Counted from the stretch's first letter, positions 15,528 through 24,022 are shown. The stretch: DNA of 40,631 nt from Patescibacteria group bacterium (GCA_020057505.1 JAGVFQ010000034.1:1-40631), one strand, 5' to 3'. Notes: a model not told the origin generated them from the sequence alone. Made by a program: numbers and translations.

Positions 15528-16574
15528 TTATTCCACCAAATCAATCTTTGTCCCGCAATTTTTACATTTCCCCTTATCATCCAATCTTTCGATATCATAG
15601 CCAAAACGCTTGATAACGACTTGCCCGCACTTGGGACAATAGGTATTTTCCATGCCATCACTCAGGGTGTTGCCGGCGTAAATATATTTCAAGCCGGCTT
15701 TTTTGCCTATCTCATAGGCCTGTTTTATCGTTGCTTCCGGAGTGGGGGAGACGGCGTTCATTTTGTATGTCGGGAAAAAGCGGGAAATATGCCAAGGCGT
15801 ATTTACGCCCAATTCTTTTACAATAAATTCAGCAATATCGGTTAATTGCTTCTCATCATCATTTTGTCCGGGGATAATTAAGGTCGTAATCTCAAGCCAG
15901 ATTTTCAATTTTTTATAAAGCTTTAAAGTTTCCAAAATCGGCGCGAGATGGCAGCCGCAAATGCGCCAATATGTTTCGTCATTAAAAAATTTAAGATCAA
16001 TGTTTGCGGCTTCGAGATACGGCGCGACGGTTTCTAGAGCTTCTTTCGTCGTATAGCCATTGGAAACCCAAACATTTTTCAAACCCTGTTCTCTAGCCAA
16101 TTTCATCACATCCAAAGCGAACTCGGCAAAAATAGTCGGCTCGGTATAGGTGTAGGCGATCGAGGCGCAATCATTATGCAATGCTTCGCGGACAATCTGT
16201 TCCGGCGTTCTATCTTCGCCGGGGATTCGTTGCTCCCACCCCCTCCTGACCTCCCCCTCAGGCAGGGGGAGAGATGTGAGAGACGCTTGTGAAATATCCG
16301 CATTCTGGCAAAAAGAACAGCGCAGATTACAGCCGACCGTGGCGATGGAATAACTCGTCGTGCCGGGCAAAAAGTGGAAGAGCGGTTTCTTTTCAATTGG
16401 GTCAATGTGCTCGGCAATAACCTTGCCATAGACCAAGGTATAAAGCGTACCGTCGTGATTTTCCCGCACGCCGCAAAGGCCGCGACCGCCATCAGAAATT
16501 AAACAATATTGATTGCAGAGCTGGCACTGGACTTTTTTCCCATCTAATTTTTTCCAAAATAATGCTTCTTTCAT
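15528..16574 (-). CDS. amrS: AmmeMemoRadiSam system radical SAM enzyme
   Basis: 348 aa. Seen: an N-terminal Cys-rich region ('CQLCNQYCLISDGGRGLCGVREN'), the radical SAM cluster motif C-x3-C-x2-C ('CNLRCSFCQNADIS', near residue 85), 'SIAYTYTEPTIFAEF', 'VSNGYTTKEAL', 'NIDLKFFNDETY', and a C-terminal zinc ribbon 'YCPKCGQVVIKR...CKNCG'. This matches the AmmeMemoRadiSam radical SAM family (PflA-like), whose substrate is unknown. An in-frame repeat adds 'LPLPEGEVRRGW' just after the cluster region. It is separated from amrA/amrB by about 6 kb. Confidence 0.93.
   Translation of the reverse strand: MKEALFWKKLDGKKVQCQLCNQYCLISDGGRGLCGVRENHDGTLYTLVYGKVIAEHIDPIEKKPLFHFLPGTTSYSIATVGCNLRCSFCQNADISQASLTSLPLPEGEVRRGWEQRIPGEDRTPEQIVREALHNDCASIAYTYTEPTIFAEFALDVMKLAREQGLKNVWVSNGYTTKEALETVAPYLEAANIDLKFFNDETYWRICGCHLAPILETLKLYKKLKIWLEITTLIIPGQNDDEKQLTDIAEFIVKELGVNTPWHISRFFPTYKMNAVSPTPEATIKQAYEIGKKAGLKYIYAGNTLSDGMENTYCPKCGQVVIKRFGYDIERLDDKGKCKNCGTKIDLVE
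16230..16276. repeat. Palindromic repeat inserted in frame in amrS
   Basis: CTCCCCCTCAGGCAGGGGGAG with flanking CCCACCCCCTCCTGAC. It reads 'SLPLPEGEVRRGWEQ' in the AmrS frame, a low-complexity insertion not expected in the radical SAM core. It differs in sequence from the priA repeat family. Confidence 0.8.
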
Positions 16575-16601
16575 GCCTTAATCTTATCAAATTCTAGAAA
16601 T

Positions 16602-16626
16602 AAAAAAAGGGCATTTTATTTGCCCC
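16602..16626 (-). terminator. Rho-independent terminator
   Basis: On the minus strand GGGCA/TGCCC with a short loop, then seven T's, about 25 nt after the stop of the small gene at 16651. It separates that gene from amrS. Confidence 0.8.
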
Positions 16627-16650
16627 TTGACGTTTCTTTGTTTTGAAATG

Positions 16651-16827
16651 TCAGCCGTTGCGCCCTTGCGATTTTTCGATCTCGGCCATAATTTCCTTGG
16701 CCATCTGCCGCATCACCGACATTTTGAAAAGCTGACGGAACAATTTCTTTATGAAATCCAGATCTTTTTCCGCCAGGGCATTCACCATTTCATCGACCGT
16801 GATCGAGATTGATTGGCTTTCGTTCAT
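16651..16827 (-). CDS. Small charged helical protein
   Basis: 58 aa; not recognised. Seen: 'SISITVDEMVNALAEKDLDFIKKLFRQLFKMSVMRQMAKEIM', two or three amphipathic helices with no Cys and no membrane span. The ORF track starts at 16896, but the Met at 16827 has AGAGGAAAC just upstream, so it is chosen. A promoter (16887-16915) and a terminator bracket it, making a complete short unit. Could be a small regulator or a stress protein. Confidence 0.65.
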   Translation of the reverse strand: MNESQSISITVDEMVNALAEKDLDFIKKLFRQLFKMSVMRQMAKEIMAEIEKSQGRNG

Positions 16828-16886
16828 GATTAGTTTCCTCTTTATTTTGTTTGATTCTAAGGAACCTTTTTTCTCCTTTTGCGAGT

Positions 16887-16915
16887 AGATTAGCAAAAAT
16901 ATAATTATTTGTCAA
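16887..16915 (-). promoter_or_regulatory. Sigma70-type promoter
   Basis: Minus strand TTGACA (16910-16915), 17 nt, TAATCT (16887-16892). The leader includes GGTTCCTTAGAATC, a weak boxA-like word. Confidence 0.75.
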
Positions 16916-16959
16916 TTTAAGTAAAAATTGCTATAATTTCTCTATTAAAGAATGAATTT

Positions 16960-17694
16960 ATGAAAGCAAATATACTTGGAGTTTTAATTGATAAAACCAA
17001 TATCAACGAAGTTTTAGAGAAGATTGATGATTTTCTAGCTGATGGCAAAAAGCATTATATCGTTACGCCCAATCCGGAAATGGTTGCCGAGGCGCAAAAG
17101 AACAGTGAATTTAAAAATATTTTGAATCAAGCCGATATTGCTATTCCCGACGGTTTTGGCTTGCTTTTAGCCTCCTCATGGCTTCGCGATAGGATTAAAA
17201 AACGAATGACCGGCGTTGACTTGATATGGCGTTTGGCGGAAAATATCGAAAAAACCAATTACAAATTATTTTTACTGGGGGGAAAAGACGGCGTGGCAGC
17301 GGAAGCGGCGGCAAAGCTAAAAGAAAAATATCCGGCGTTAAAAATCGTGGGAGCGGAAGAGGGGATGAAGGATAATGAATTTTACATTACTAACCCAAAA
17401 TTAGTTGAAAAAATAAATAAAGCCAAACCGGATATTCTATTAGTCGCCTTTGGACACGGTAAACAAGAAAAATGGATTTATTATAATTTACATAGTTTGG
17501 AAACTGTGAAAGTCGCTATCGGCGTGGGAGGAACTCTGGATTATATTTCAGGGAAAGCGAAGCGCGCCCCGAATATTTTGCGACGCTTGGGTTTGGAATG
17601 GTGCTGGCGGCTTGGGAAGGAACCTTGGCGCTGGAAAAGAATTATAACAGCGATAATAATTTTTCCCTGGCTGGTTTTAAAAAATAAGAAATAA
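16960..17694 (+). CDS. WecG/TagA/CpsF-family glycosyltransferase
   Basis: 244 aa. Transfers a sugar (ManNAc or ManNAcA type in known members) to a lipid-linked acceptor at the inner membrane face. Seen: 'YIVTPNPEMVAEAQKN' (near residue 32), 'IAIPDGFGLLLAS' with the likely catalytic Asp, 'LFLLGGKDGVAAEAA', 'LLVAFGHGKQEKWI' and 'IGVGGTLDYISGKAKRAP', all family landmarks. A hydrophobic C-terminal segment ('IIFPWLVL') and nearby Arg/Trp residues fit membrane association. It is followed by gltX 64 nt downstream. Acceptor and glycan are unknown for this organism. Confidence 0.92.
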   Translation: MKANILGVLIDKTNINEVLEKIDDFLADGKKHYIVTPNPEMVAEAQKNSEFKNILNQADIAIPDGFGLLLASSWLRDRIKKRMTGVDLIWRLAENIEKTNYKLFLLGGKDGVAAEAAAKLKEKYPALKIVGAEEGMKDNEFYITNPKLVEKINKAKPDILLVAFGHGKQEKWIYYNLHSLETVKVAIGVGGTLDYISGKAKRAPNILRRLGLEWCWRLGKEPWRWKRIITAIIIFPWLVLKNKK

Positions 17695-17757
17695 TTAATA
17701 GCTGATAGCAAGACTATCGGCTACGCGAAACAAAAGGATATTATTAAATTTATTTAT

Positions 17758-19242
17758 ATGGAAAATAAAAATCGAGTTCGTTTTGCGCCCAGTCCGACGG
17801 GGAGTATGCATATAGGCAACGTGAGAAACGCGCTGTATGATTTTCTCTTCGCGAAAAAAAACAATGGCGAATTCTTGCTTCGAATAGAAGACACAGATCA
17901 GGATAGATACGCACCGGGCAGTATTGAACAGATATATGAAGTCTTGAAATGGCTTGGCTTGGATTGGCACGGCGAGCCGATAATTCAATCAACAAGATTG
18001 GAATTATACAAAAAAAATGCCGAGGAACTAGTGAAAAACGGCCATGCGTATTATTGCTTTTGCTCTAAGGAAAGGCTCGAAGAAGTAAGAAAAGACCAAG
18101 AGGCCAAAAAATTGCCGTCTTGCTATGATCGCCATTGCCGAAATTTAAGCGAAGAAGAAATCGCAAACAATCTCGAATCTCGAACACCATTTGTGATCAG
18201 ATTAAAAGTACCGGAAAGCGGTATCATTGAATTTGAAGACGTAATTAAAGGCAAGGTTAGTTTTGATTTGAAAACAATCGATGATCAGGTTTTATTAAAA
18301 TCCGACGGCTTTCCAACTTATCACTTGGCGAGCGTCACGGATGACAATGAAATGAAAATTTCCCACGTGATCCGCTCCGAAGAATGGCTGCCGTCCACAC
18401 CCAAGCATCTTTTATTGTATAAATTTTTCGGCTGGGAACCGCCGCGATTTGTTCATCTGCCAATGATTCTCGGATCCGATAAATCAAAGCTTTCAAAAAG
18501 GCATGGCGCCACCTCGGTCGCGGAATTCAAAGAACAAGGATATCTGCCGGAAGCGCTCATAAATTTTATTGCTTTTCTCGGCTGGAATCCGGGTGATGAA
18601 AGAGAAATCTTTAGTCTGGACGAATTAGTAGATGCTTTTAGTTTGGATAAAGTACATAAGGCACCGGCCGTCTTCAATATGGAAAAACTTGATTGGTTGA
18701 ACGGCCATTATATCCGACAAAAGTCATTAGATGAACTCGCTAGATTATGCCTGCCATATCTTGAAAAAGCTAAATTAATCAAGCCAACCGGAGAGGATTA
18801 TAATCTCATAGATAATAATGAAACAGTCAATTTGGATTATATCAAAAGTGCCATCGCGCTCGAACAGGAGAGGATGAAAAAACTCAGCGAAGTGGCCGAT
18901 TTGACTAAATTTTTCTTCCAAAATGAATTGGATTATCCGGCCGAACTTTTGATCTGGAAAAAATCAAACCTAGAAGAAGCCGCCGTTAATTTAAAGGCGC
19001 TAAATGAATTTTTGTCCGGCCTCACGGAAGCAAATTTTACTAAAGAAATTTTAGAAACTAAAGTCAAACAATTTATACAGACAGAGCAGAAGGGAATTGG
19101 GGATTTTCTCTGGCCGCTCAGGGTCGCGTTAACTGGTGAGAAAGCGAGCCCGGGACCGTTTGAAGTGGCCCATGTTTTGGGCCAAGAAAAGACCTTAAAA
19201 AGGATAAACGATGCGATAAATAAAATCAAAAAAAATGCGTAA
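17758..19242 (+). CDS. gltX: Glutamyl-tRNA synthetase
   Basis: 494 aa. Charges tRNA-Glu, and in organisms without GlnRS also tRNA-Gln. Seen: 'RFAPSPTGSMHIGN' (HIGH motif as HIGN, residues 18-21), 'LRIEDTDQDRY', the Cys-rich stretch 'YYCFCSKERLEEVRK...CYDRHC' typical of a zinc-binding region, 'KLSKRHGA' (KMSKS-type loop, residues 244-248), and the helical anticodon-binding C-terminus. Its last 8 nt overlap the start of the next gene (ATGCGTAA), implying translational coupling. No clear Shine-Dalgarno. Confidence 0.97.
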   Translation: MENKNRVRFAPSPTGSMHIGNVRNALYDFLFAKKNNGEFLLRIEDTDQDRYAPGSIEQIYEVLKWLGLDWHGEPIIQSTRLELYKKNAEELVKNGHAYYCFCSKERLEEVRKDQEAKKLPSCYDRHCRNLSEEEIANNLESRTPFVIRLKVPESGIIEFEDVIKGKVSFDLKTIDDQVLLKSDGFPTYHLASVTDDNEMKISHVIRSEEWLPSTPKHLLLYKFFGWEPPRFVHLPMILGSDKSKLSKRHGATSVAEFKEQGYLPEALINFIAFLGWNPGDEREIFSLDELVDAFSLDKVHKAPAVFNMEKLDWLNGHYIRQKSLDELARLCLPYLEKAKLIKPTGEDYNLIDNNETVNLDYIKSAIALEQERMKKLSEVADLTKFFFQNELDYPAELLIWKKSNLEEAAVNLKALNEFLSGLTEANFTKEILETKVKQFIQTEQKGIGDFLWPLRVALTGEKASPGPFEVAHVLGQEKTLKRINDAINKIKKNA

Positions 19243-20473
19243 AACAAAAACAAAATACTCTTTATTGGCTTATGGTTTAATCAGCTTATTGATTTGTTTT
19301 TTAGTACCTTCCGCTATTTTAGCGCAGGAAACAACAAACCCTTCCACGGACGATAGTTTAGTCACTGAATTAAATAATCAAATAAGCCAAAAAAAGAAAG
19401 AAATCGACGAACTAAAAAAACAAAGCGATGTCTATGAACAAAATATCAAGGTCAAACAGCGAGAAGCGGTTAATTTGAACAACCAAATCGCCATCTTAGA
19501 TAATCGGATCGCCAAAATTCAAATTGATATTAAAACCGCCGAAACGGAAATCGAGGAGGCTAATCTTGAAATCAAAAATACTGAATTGGGGATTACGGGC
19601 AGGGAAAAACAAATAGCTAACCAAAAAGAAATCTTAAGCGAATTAGTGAGAACTATATACAATAAAGACAGTAAAAACGGCATGGAAATAATATTCTTAA
19701 ATAATTCTTTTTCCGAATTTTTCGCCGAGCTGAACTCGCTTGAAGAAATGGAAAAAGATCTGCAAACCAATCTTAACCGAGTTAAAATTTTAAAACTCCA
19801 ATTGGAAACGCAAAAAAGTGATCTGGAAGGGGAGCGGCAAAAAATAGAAACTTTCAAAAGTGAACTGGAAAATAAGCAAGACGCCCTTAATGATGAAGAA
19901 AACATAAAAGAGAAGCTTTTAGTTGATACGAGAAATTCCGAATATAAATTCACAAAATTATTGACTCAACTAAAAAACGAACAACAACAAATTGACGCGG
20001 AGATAGTTGATTTAGAAAGCGAAGTACGGAAAAAATTGGAAGCAAGCAAGATCGGCAGTATCTCAAGCGGCCTGATTTGGCCCGTGAGCAAAGCCCGAGG
20101 GATAACCGCTTATTTTCACGATCCGGATTATCCATTGCGATACGTGTTCGAACATCCCGCTATAGATATTCGAGCGGCGCAAGGAACCCCTATTAAAGCG
20201 GTCGCGAGCGGCTATGTAGCCAGAGCCAAAGACGCCGGCATGGGTTATAGTTATGTAATGCTGATCCACGACCAGGGAATTTCCACGGTCTACGGCCATG
20301 TGAGTAAAATTTTAGTCAAAGAAGATACTTATATCAACCAAGGCGATACCATTGCTTTGAGCGGAGGAACACCGGGTACGCGCGGCGCCGGCAATCTCAC
20401 GACCGGCCCGCATCTGCATTTTGAAGTGCGCCTCAATGGCATTCCTGTGAATCCGCTTGAATATTTGCCATAA
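19235..20473 (+). CDS. EnvC-like murein hydrolase activator / M23 peptidase
   Basis: 412 aa. Seen: an N-terminal signal or anchor ('LLAYGLISLLICFLVPSAILA'), a long coiled coil (residues about 40-260, rich in Lys/Glu/Gln/Asn heptads), then a LytM/M23 domain. The M23 zinc motifs are present: 'HPAIDIRAAQGTPIKAVASG' (HxxxD) and 'GPHLHFEVRLNG' (HxH). Since both zinc motifs look intact, this may be an active endopeptidase rather than only an activator such as E. coli EnvC. Extracytoplasmic, acting on peptidoglycan during division. Translationally coupled to gltX. Confidence 0.9.
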   Translation: MRKTKTKYSLLAYGLISLLICFLVPSAILAQETTNPSTDDSLVTELNNQISQKKKEIDELKKQSDVYEQNIKVKQREAVNLNNQIAILDNRIAKIQIDIKTAETEIEEANLEIKNTELGITGREKQIANQKEILSELVRTIYNKDSKNGMEIIFLNNSFSEFFAELNSLEEMEKDLQTNLNRVKILKLQLETQKSDLEGERQKIETFKSELENKQDALNDEENIKEKLLVDTRNSEYKFTKLLTQLKNEQQQIDAEIVDLESEVRKKLEASKIGSISSGLIWPVSKARGITAYFHDPDYPLRYVFEHPAIDIRAAQGTPIKAVASGYVARAKDAGMGYSYVMLIHDQGISTVYGHVSKILVKEDTYINQGDTIALSGGTPGTRGAGNLTTGPHLHFEVRLNGIPVNPLEYLP

Positions 20474-20490
20474 TTAATAAATAATATTTT

Positions 20491-20766
20491 ATGAGTAACA
20501 AAAATGAACGATATATCTCCAGGACTCCTGACGAAATACAAGCCGATGCTGAACGCGTTGCCAAAAAATTGAAAGAAAACGGCTGGGAGGACTCGCCCGA
20601 CAATCCACACAATGAAATGTCCTACAAAAAGAATTGCTCCGATTGTAATATCGAATTTCAACACAGATTAACCAAAACAGCTTATTGGAGTGTGAGCAGG
20701 CTAGAAGAAGCTATTGATCGGGCAAAAATGCCGGAAAAATGCGTTAGCTGTAAAAATAAAAAATAA
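20491..20766 (+). CDS. Small CxxC/CxxC zinc-binding protein
   Basis: 91 aa; family not recognised. Seen: a helical charged N-terminus ('TPDEIQADAERVAKKLKENGWED'), then 'KKNCSDCNIEF' and, after about 37 residues, 'PEKCVSCKNKK' at the C-terminus, a probable single Zn site joining two CxxC knuckles. It begins 17 nt after the M23 gene and likely shares its transcript. Could be a nucleic-acid-binding adaptor; no direct evidence. Confidence 0.65.
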   Translation: MSNKNERYISRTPDEIQADAERVAKKLKENGWEDSPDNPHNEMSYKKNCSDCNIEFQHRLTKTAYWSVSRLEEAIDRAKMPEKCVSCKNKK

Positions 20767-20803
20767 TTTAACAATTAAATTTTAAAATAAGGAGGAAAGG
20801 GCG

Positions 20804-21010
20804 ATGACCTTTACAAATAATAACGAGGAAGCAATTTGCGAAGAATGCGGAGTCCTTTTTATTTGCGGGGAATGTAAAAGAGTATTATGTTTTAGAAAGG
20901 ATAATAATTGTCGAATAGAAGGATCGACTTTCGCGGATGATAAAATAGTTATTTGTAGAATATGTAAAGTGACTCGAGATGATTTATCGCGTTACAAACA
21001 GGGTTTTTAA
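20804..21010 (+). CDS. Small Cys-rich zinc-finger protein
   Basis: 68 aa; not recognised. Seen: 'ICEECGVLFICGECKRVLCF', later 'NNC' and 'VICRICKVTRDDL', giving eight cysteines in paired CxxC knuckles, enough for two zinc ions. A strong ribosome site (AAGGAGGAAAGGGCG before ATG) supports the start. It lies 37 nt after the previous small zinc protein, and a terminator overlaps its stop, so it closes the 16960-21010 run. Confidence 0.65.
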   Translation: MTFTNNNEEAICEECGVLFICGECKRVLCFRKDNNCRIEGSTFADDKIVICRICKVTRDDLSRYKQGF

Positions 21011-21028
21011 CTTTTAACTCTGTTTTTT
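20996..21028 (+). terminator. Terminator overlapping a stop codon
   Basis: AAACAG (20996-21001)/CTGTTT (21020-21025) followed by T's. The 5' arm lies inside the last codons of the small Cys-rich gene. Confidence 0.65.
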
Positions 21029-21113
21029 ATTACCAATTAAAGTTTTTATCTCTTTCATTAGCAGTAGAGGAGTATTGATTTTATAAACTATTAGCGTCGC
21101 ACAATATACCTTA

Positions 21114-21655
21114 TACGACACTATCTACCTATATATTATATTGCTTGAGATCTCGCTTTAATTTTTCTAAAATGTATTTTGGAACAATCCCTAATTTTAT
21201 ATACCTTTGCTGAATTTCTTTTGGCAAATATTTAAAATCTCTGATTATTCTACGACAGTTCTTATATCCACACATGCAATCCATTTCCCAGCCATCCTCA
21301 TCCATAGTAGTAGAATAATCCCATGTGATTTCTTCTCCTTTTTTTATATTCCTAATCGCCATTAGAATCACTTTTCCATTATTAATTTTTAAACCAGCCT
21401 CCGGATCGCATGAATGATTGAAAAAATCATCTACGCCTCCGGATGGCCCCATATACAGATTCTTATCAATTTGGACATAATGGTCGTCAACTTCATTATA
21501 TGGCGTTGGTAATTGTTCGTAAGTAAATAATTTTCCCGAAAATTCAATAATTTCTTCTCCTTTTTTAAAATCTTTATTCGTAAAAACTGCCTTACCATTC
21601 TTGGATTGTCCAATAATCAAATTATTCATAGAAAAATTTATTTTATAGTGTCGTA
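21114..21655. repeat. 11-nt inverted repeats flanking the SET gene
   Basis: TACGACACTAT at 21114-21124 and its exact reverse complement ATAGTGTCGTA at 21645-21655 bracket the SET-domain gene with 4 and 15 nt to spare. No transposase is nearby. Could mark a small mobile or transferred cassette, or be chance. Confidence 0.55.
21129..21629 (-). CDS. SET-domain protein methyltransferase
   Basis: 166 aa. Predicted S-adenosylmethionine-dependent protein lysine methyltransferase. Seen: an N-terminal 'GQSKNGKAVFTNKDFKKGEEIIEFSG', the SAM/pseudoknot motif 'FFNHSCDPEAG' (NHSC at 71-74), 'GEEITWDYS' with the active-site Tyr (105), and a post-SET C-x-C-x4-C ('CMCGYKNC', 118-125). All key SET elements are present in a minimal length. 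SET proteins are mainly eukaryotic but occur sporadically in bacteria by transfer. The gene is bracketed by 11-nt inverted repeats and is more AT-rich than neighbours. The substrate is unknown. Confidence 0.9.
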   Translation of the reverse strand: MNNLIIGQSKNGKAVFTNKDFKKGEEIIEFSGKLFTYEQLPTPYNEVDDHYVQIDKNLYMGPSGGVDDFFNHSCDPEAGLKINNGKVILMAIRNIKKGEEITWDYSTTMDEDGWEMDCMCGYKNCRRIIRDFKYLPKEIQQRYIKLGIVPKYILEKLKRDLKQYNI

Positions 21656-21699
21656 AAATATTTATGAATTCCTCAATAATCCATTAGCGCATATAAATA

Positions 21700-22647
21700 T
21701 TATTTATAATACACTCGATTGCCAAACCGTAAATCTATATATTGCAGGGCGTTCCTATCTTTGATTTTTTGGTCCAATACCATCTTCAGATTATTCAGTT
21801 GCGCTTCCAAGTCTTTGTTGGCGTCAAAATATATTTCCCAACCCTCCGTCGTGACAGCTTTCAATTCTTGGCTTGCTGGGTCGGGCATTTTAAATGAACT
21901 GATACTGATGTTTACCTTGGAAGGAATTTTTTTAATCAAATTAAGAGCTATGCTTACGATTTCCGGTTTTATAATAGCCTGGCCCAAGCTCACGTCTTTA
22001 TTGCTTTCATCGACAATGATGGGAAAACTGTTAAAATCCTGGCCATCAATCTTGATTTCAAAAAATTTCGGTTCTTCGGCCACCACCATCACTTCAGTCG
22101 CCTGGCTCTTTTTATCGCTTTTTACCGGCTTATTATCGTTCAAATCGCCAATTTCGCTGATAGCAATGCCGTTTGAATCGAGATTATAATACTTACTTCC
22201 GCTCGCCCAAATAATTTGTGAAACCTTTTCTTTAATTTCAACTTTGAGCGTACGAGAAAATGTTTTAGTGATAATAAGATCGTCCAAAACATATTTATCA
22301 GTAATATTTTTGGCTAAATTATTTTTACTGAGTATAAAAAAATTATCCTGATTAAATACCAGAAACCAGCTCTTTTTTAATTGCGCCTCGACAAGCGATC
22401 TTATATCTTCATGCCTGATATTTCTAGTACCGCTTATTTCAATATTTTCTATCTTGAATGTTTTGGAATAAAAAAGAAAATAGCTTAAGGCTAAAACAAT
22501 AAGAATGACTAAAATACCGACAATTTTAAATCGGCGAGCCTTTTTTTGATTATGGCGCGAGAAAGGATTACGGTACTGTTTCACTTCAGTACGATAAACC
22601 AAAAATCTGCGTCGTGCGCGTGTTTGGCATTTCCTCCGCATTGGCAT
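21700..22647 (-). CDS. ftsQ: Cell division protein FtsQ / POTRA-domain protein
   Basis: 315 aa. Divisome membrane protein linking FtsB/FtsL. Seen: a basic cytoplasmic N-terminus (RRKCQTRARRRF), one membrane span (residues about 42-62, 'IVGILVILIVLALSYFLF'), a POTRA domain starting 'FKIENIEISGTRNIRHEDIRSLV', then 'IITKTFSRTLKVEIKEKV' and 'YYNLDSNGIAIS', characteristic of FtsQ, with a C-terminal 'YIDLRFGNRVYYK'. The neighbouring ddl gene upstream matches the usual division/wall (dcw) cluster order. Start uncertain: 22647 ATG is used; a later GTG is possible. Confidence 0.9.
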   Translation of the reverse strand: MPMRRKCQTRARRRFLVYRTEVKQYRNPFSRHNQKKARRFKIVGILVILIVLALSYFLFYSKTFKIENIEISGTRNIRHEDIRSLVEAQLKKSWFLVFNQDNFFILSKNNLAKNITDKYVLDDLIITKTFSRTLKVEIKEKVSQIIWASGSKYYNLDSNGIAISEIGDLNDNKPVKSDKKSQATEVMVVAEEPKFFEIKIDGQDFNSFPIIVDESNKDVSLGQAIIKPEIVSIALNLIKKIPSKVNISISSFKMPDPASQELKAVTTEGWEIYFDANKDLEAQLNNLKMVLDQKIKDRNALQYIDLRFGNRVYYK

Positions 22648-22783
22648 GCATGCGAATGTCGCATTCCCCTAACAAGCTTGGTAGGAATAGACATGCGAAT
22701 GGCCCCAAGAAGGCCATGGCGCGAGGTTTTATCCTCGTCTGACCATCCGTATTTTTATTTTTTAAAAAATAAATAATACTTCT
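22648..22783. other. Structured gap between ddl and ftsQ
   Basis: Unlike other gaps it is GC-rich and full of inverted words: CATGCGAATG occurs twice (about 22649 and 22693), ATGGCC/GGCCAT and CGAGG/CCTCG pair. No ORF or known RNA recognised. Could be leader structure for ftsQ or a repeat remnant. Confidence 0.35.
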
Positions 22784-23932
22784 CTACTTATTATACCATT
22801 TATTTTTGATTTCGTAAGATAGCCGGAGCTGATTTTTCGCCTTATGACGTTCAATCGCCAATTTCACTAAATTATCTAACAATTTTTCATAAGAAAGGCC
22901 GCTTGCTTCCCAGAGCTTGGGATACATGGAAATTGAAGTAAATCCCGGAATCGTATTTGGTTCATTGATAAAGATTTTATTGGTATTTTTCTCAACCAGA
23001 AAATCAATTCTAGCCATGCCCGCAAGATCAAGCGATTTAAAAGCTTTCAAGGCTAAATCCTTTATTTTAGCGCTAATTTGAGGAGATAATTTGGCAGGAA
23101 TTATTGCTTCCGACTGACCGTCAACGTATTTGGAGTTATAATCATAAAATTCATTCGAAGGTATAATTTCACCCAAAACCGATGCTCGCGGATTGTCGTT
23201 GCCTAAAACACCGCATTCAATCTCTCGCGCGTTATTCACACCCTCTTCAACAATTACTTTGCGGTCAAAACCGGCCGCCAAATTAATAGCTTTGATTAAC
23301 TCTTTGCGATTGTGAGCCTTGGAAATCCCCACACTCGAACCGAGATTAGCCGGTTTAACAAATAAAGAGTATTTTAATTTTTGTTCTATGTGTCGCAAAA
23401 TTTCTTGTCTCTTGTCTCTTGTCTCTTGTCTCCAATTCAAAAACCAAACATATTTCACTACCAGCAATCCCGCCTGCTCAAAAATCTGCTTTTGTACCAC
23501 CTTGTCCATTCCCAAGGCTGATCCAAGAACGCCACAGCCGACATAAGCGATATTGGCCATTTCAAATAATCCTTGAATGGTCCCGTCTTCGCCATACGTG
23601 CCATGGAGGACGGGAAAAACAACATCAATTTTTATTTCCCTGCCTGCCTGTCGTAGCTTTAGCGAAGGCAGGTCCCCTACTCTGATAAATTTTTTATTCT
23701 TTGGATTGATAATCGGCGTCACTAATTTGGTTAATTTCAAATTTCTTTCCTTGAGAGCTCGGAGCGGATCACCCGAAGCCAGCCATTGCCCATTCTTGTC
23801 GATGCCGATGGGAATGACTTCGTACTTCTTTTTATTTAGAGCTTTGATAATTGAAGTTGCGGAAACAAGCGAAACCTCATGCTCGCCCGATCGCCCGCCA
23901 AAGATGACACCGATTTTGAGTTTCTTCGCCAT
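22784..23932 (-). CDS. ddl: D-alanine--D-alanine ligase
   Basis: 382 aa, longer than the usual ~310-360. Makes the D-Ala-D-Ala dipeptide for peptidoglycan in the cytoplasm. Seen: '[18 protein letters not shown]', '[14 protein letters not shown]', the ATP-grasp '[15 protein letters not shown]', '[16 protein letters not shown]', 'MARIDFLVE' and '[25 protein letters not shown]'. Two low-complexity inserts explain the length: '[12 protein letters not shown]' from a palindromic repeat (near residue 90) and '[11 protein letters not shown]' from a tandem 7-mer (near residue 170). Both are in frame and lie in loops before or between domains, so activity is probably kept. Confidence 0.95.
   Translation of the reverse strand: MAKKLKIGVIFGGRSGEHEVSLVSATSIIKALNKKKYEVIPIGIDKNGQWLASGDPLRALKERNLKLTKLVTPIINPKNKKFIRVGDLPSLKLRQAGREIKIDVVFPVLHGTYGEDGTIQGLFEMANIAYVGCGVLGSALGMDKVVQKQIFEQAGLLVVKYVWFLNWRQETRDKRQEILRHIEQKLKYSLFVKPANLGSSVGISKAHNRKELIKAINLAAGFDRKVIVEEGVNNAREIECGVLGNDNPRASVLGEIIPSNEFYDYNSKYVDGQSEAIIPAKLSPQISAKIKDLALKAFKSLDLAGMARIDFLVEKNTNKIFINEPNTIPGFTSISMYPKLWEASGLSYEKLLDNLVKLAIERHKAKNQLRLSYEIKNKWYNK
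23404..23432. repeat. Tandem 7-mer repeat inside ddl
   Basis: CTTGTCT repeated four times. In the ddl frame it reads as alternating Arg/Lys/Asp/Glu/Gln ('RQETRDKRQ'). A likely replication-slippage expansion within a tolerated loop. Confidence 0.85.
23641..23675. repeat. Palindromic repeat inserted in frame in ddl
   Basis: CCTGCCTGTCGTAGCTTTAGCGAAGGCAGG has complementary ends (CCTGCC...GGCAGG) and reads '[12 protein letters not shown]' in ddl. It is a third sequence type among in-gene repeats in this window. Confidence 0.75.
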
Positions 23933-23990
23933 GTTTATTGGATAGAAAAAAATTTTTTACTGAACACTGATTTTATTCACCAGTTGATTA

Positions 23991-24022
23991 TTGTCATACT
24001 AAGCATAGTCGAAGTATAACAA
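23991..24022. repeat. TTGTCATACT...AAGTATAACAA inverted repeat
   Basis: TTGTCATACT-aagcatagtcg-AAGTATAACAA lies in the gap between serS and ddl. Words of the type GTCATACTxAGC..AGTCGAAGTATG recur as dispersed repeats in many bacteria (general knowledge); only one copy was noticed here. Confidence 0.5.

Noticed and set aside
23404-23432. CRISPR-like repeats in ddl
   Set aside because: Seven-nucleotide tandem units inside a coding frame with no spacers; slippage repeat.
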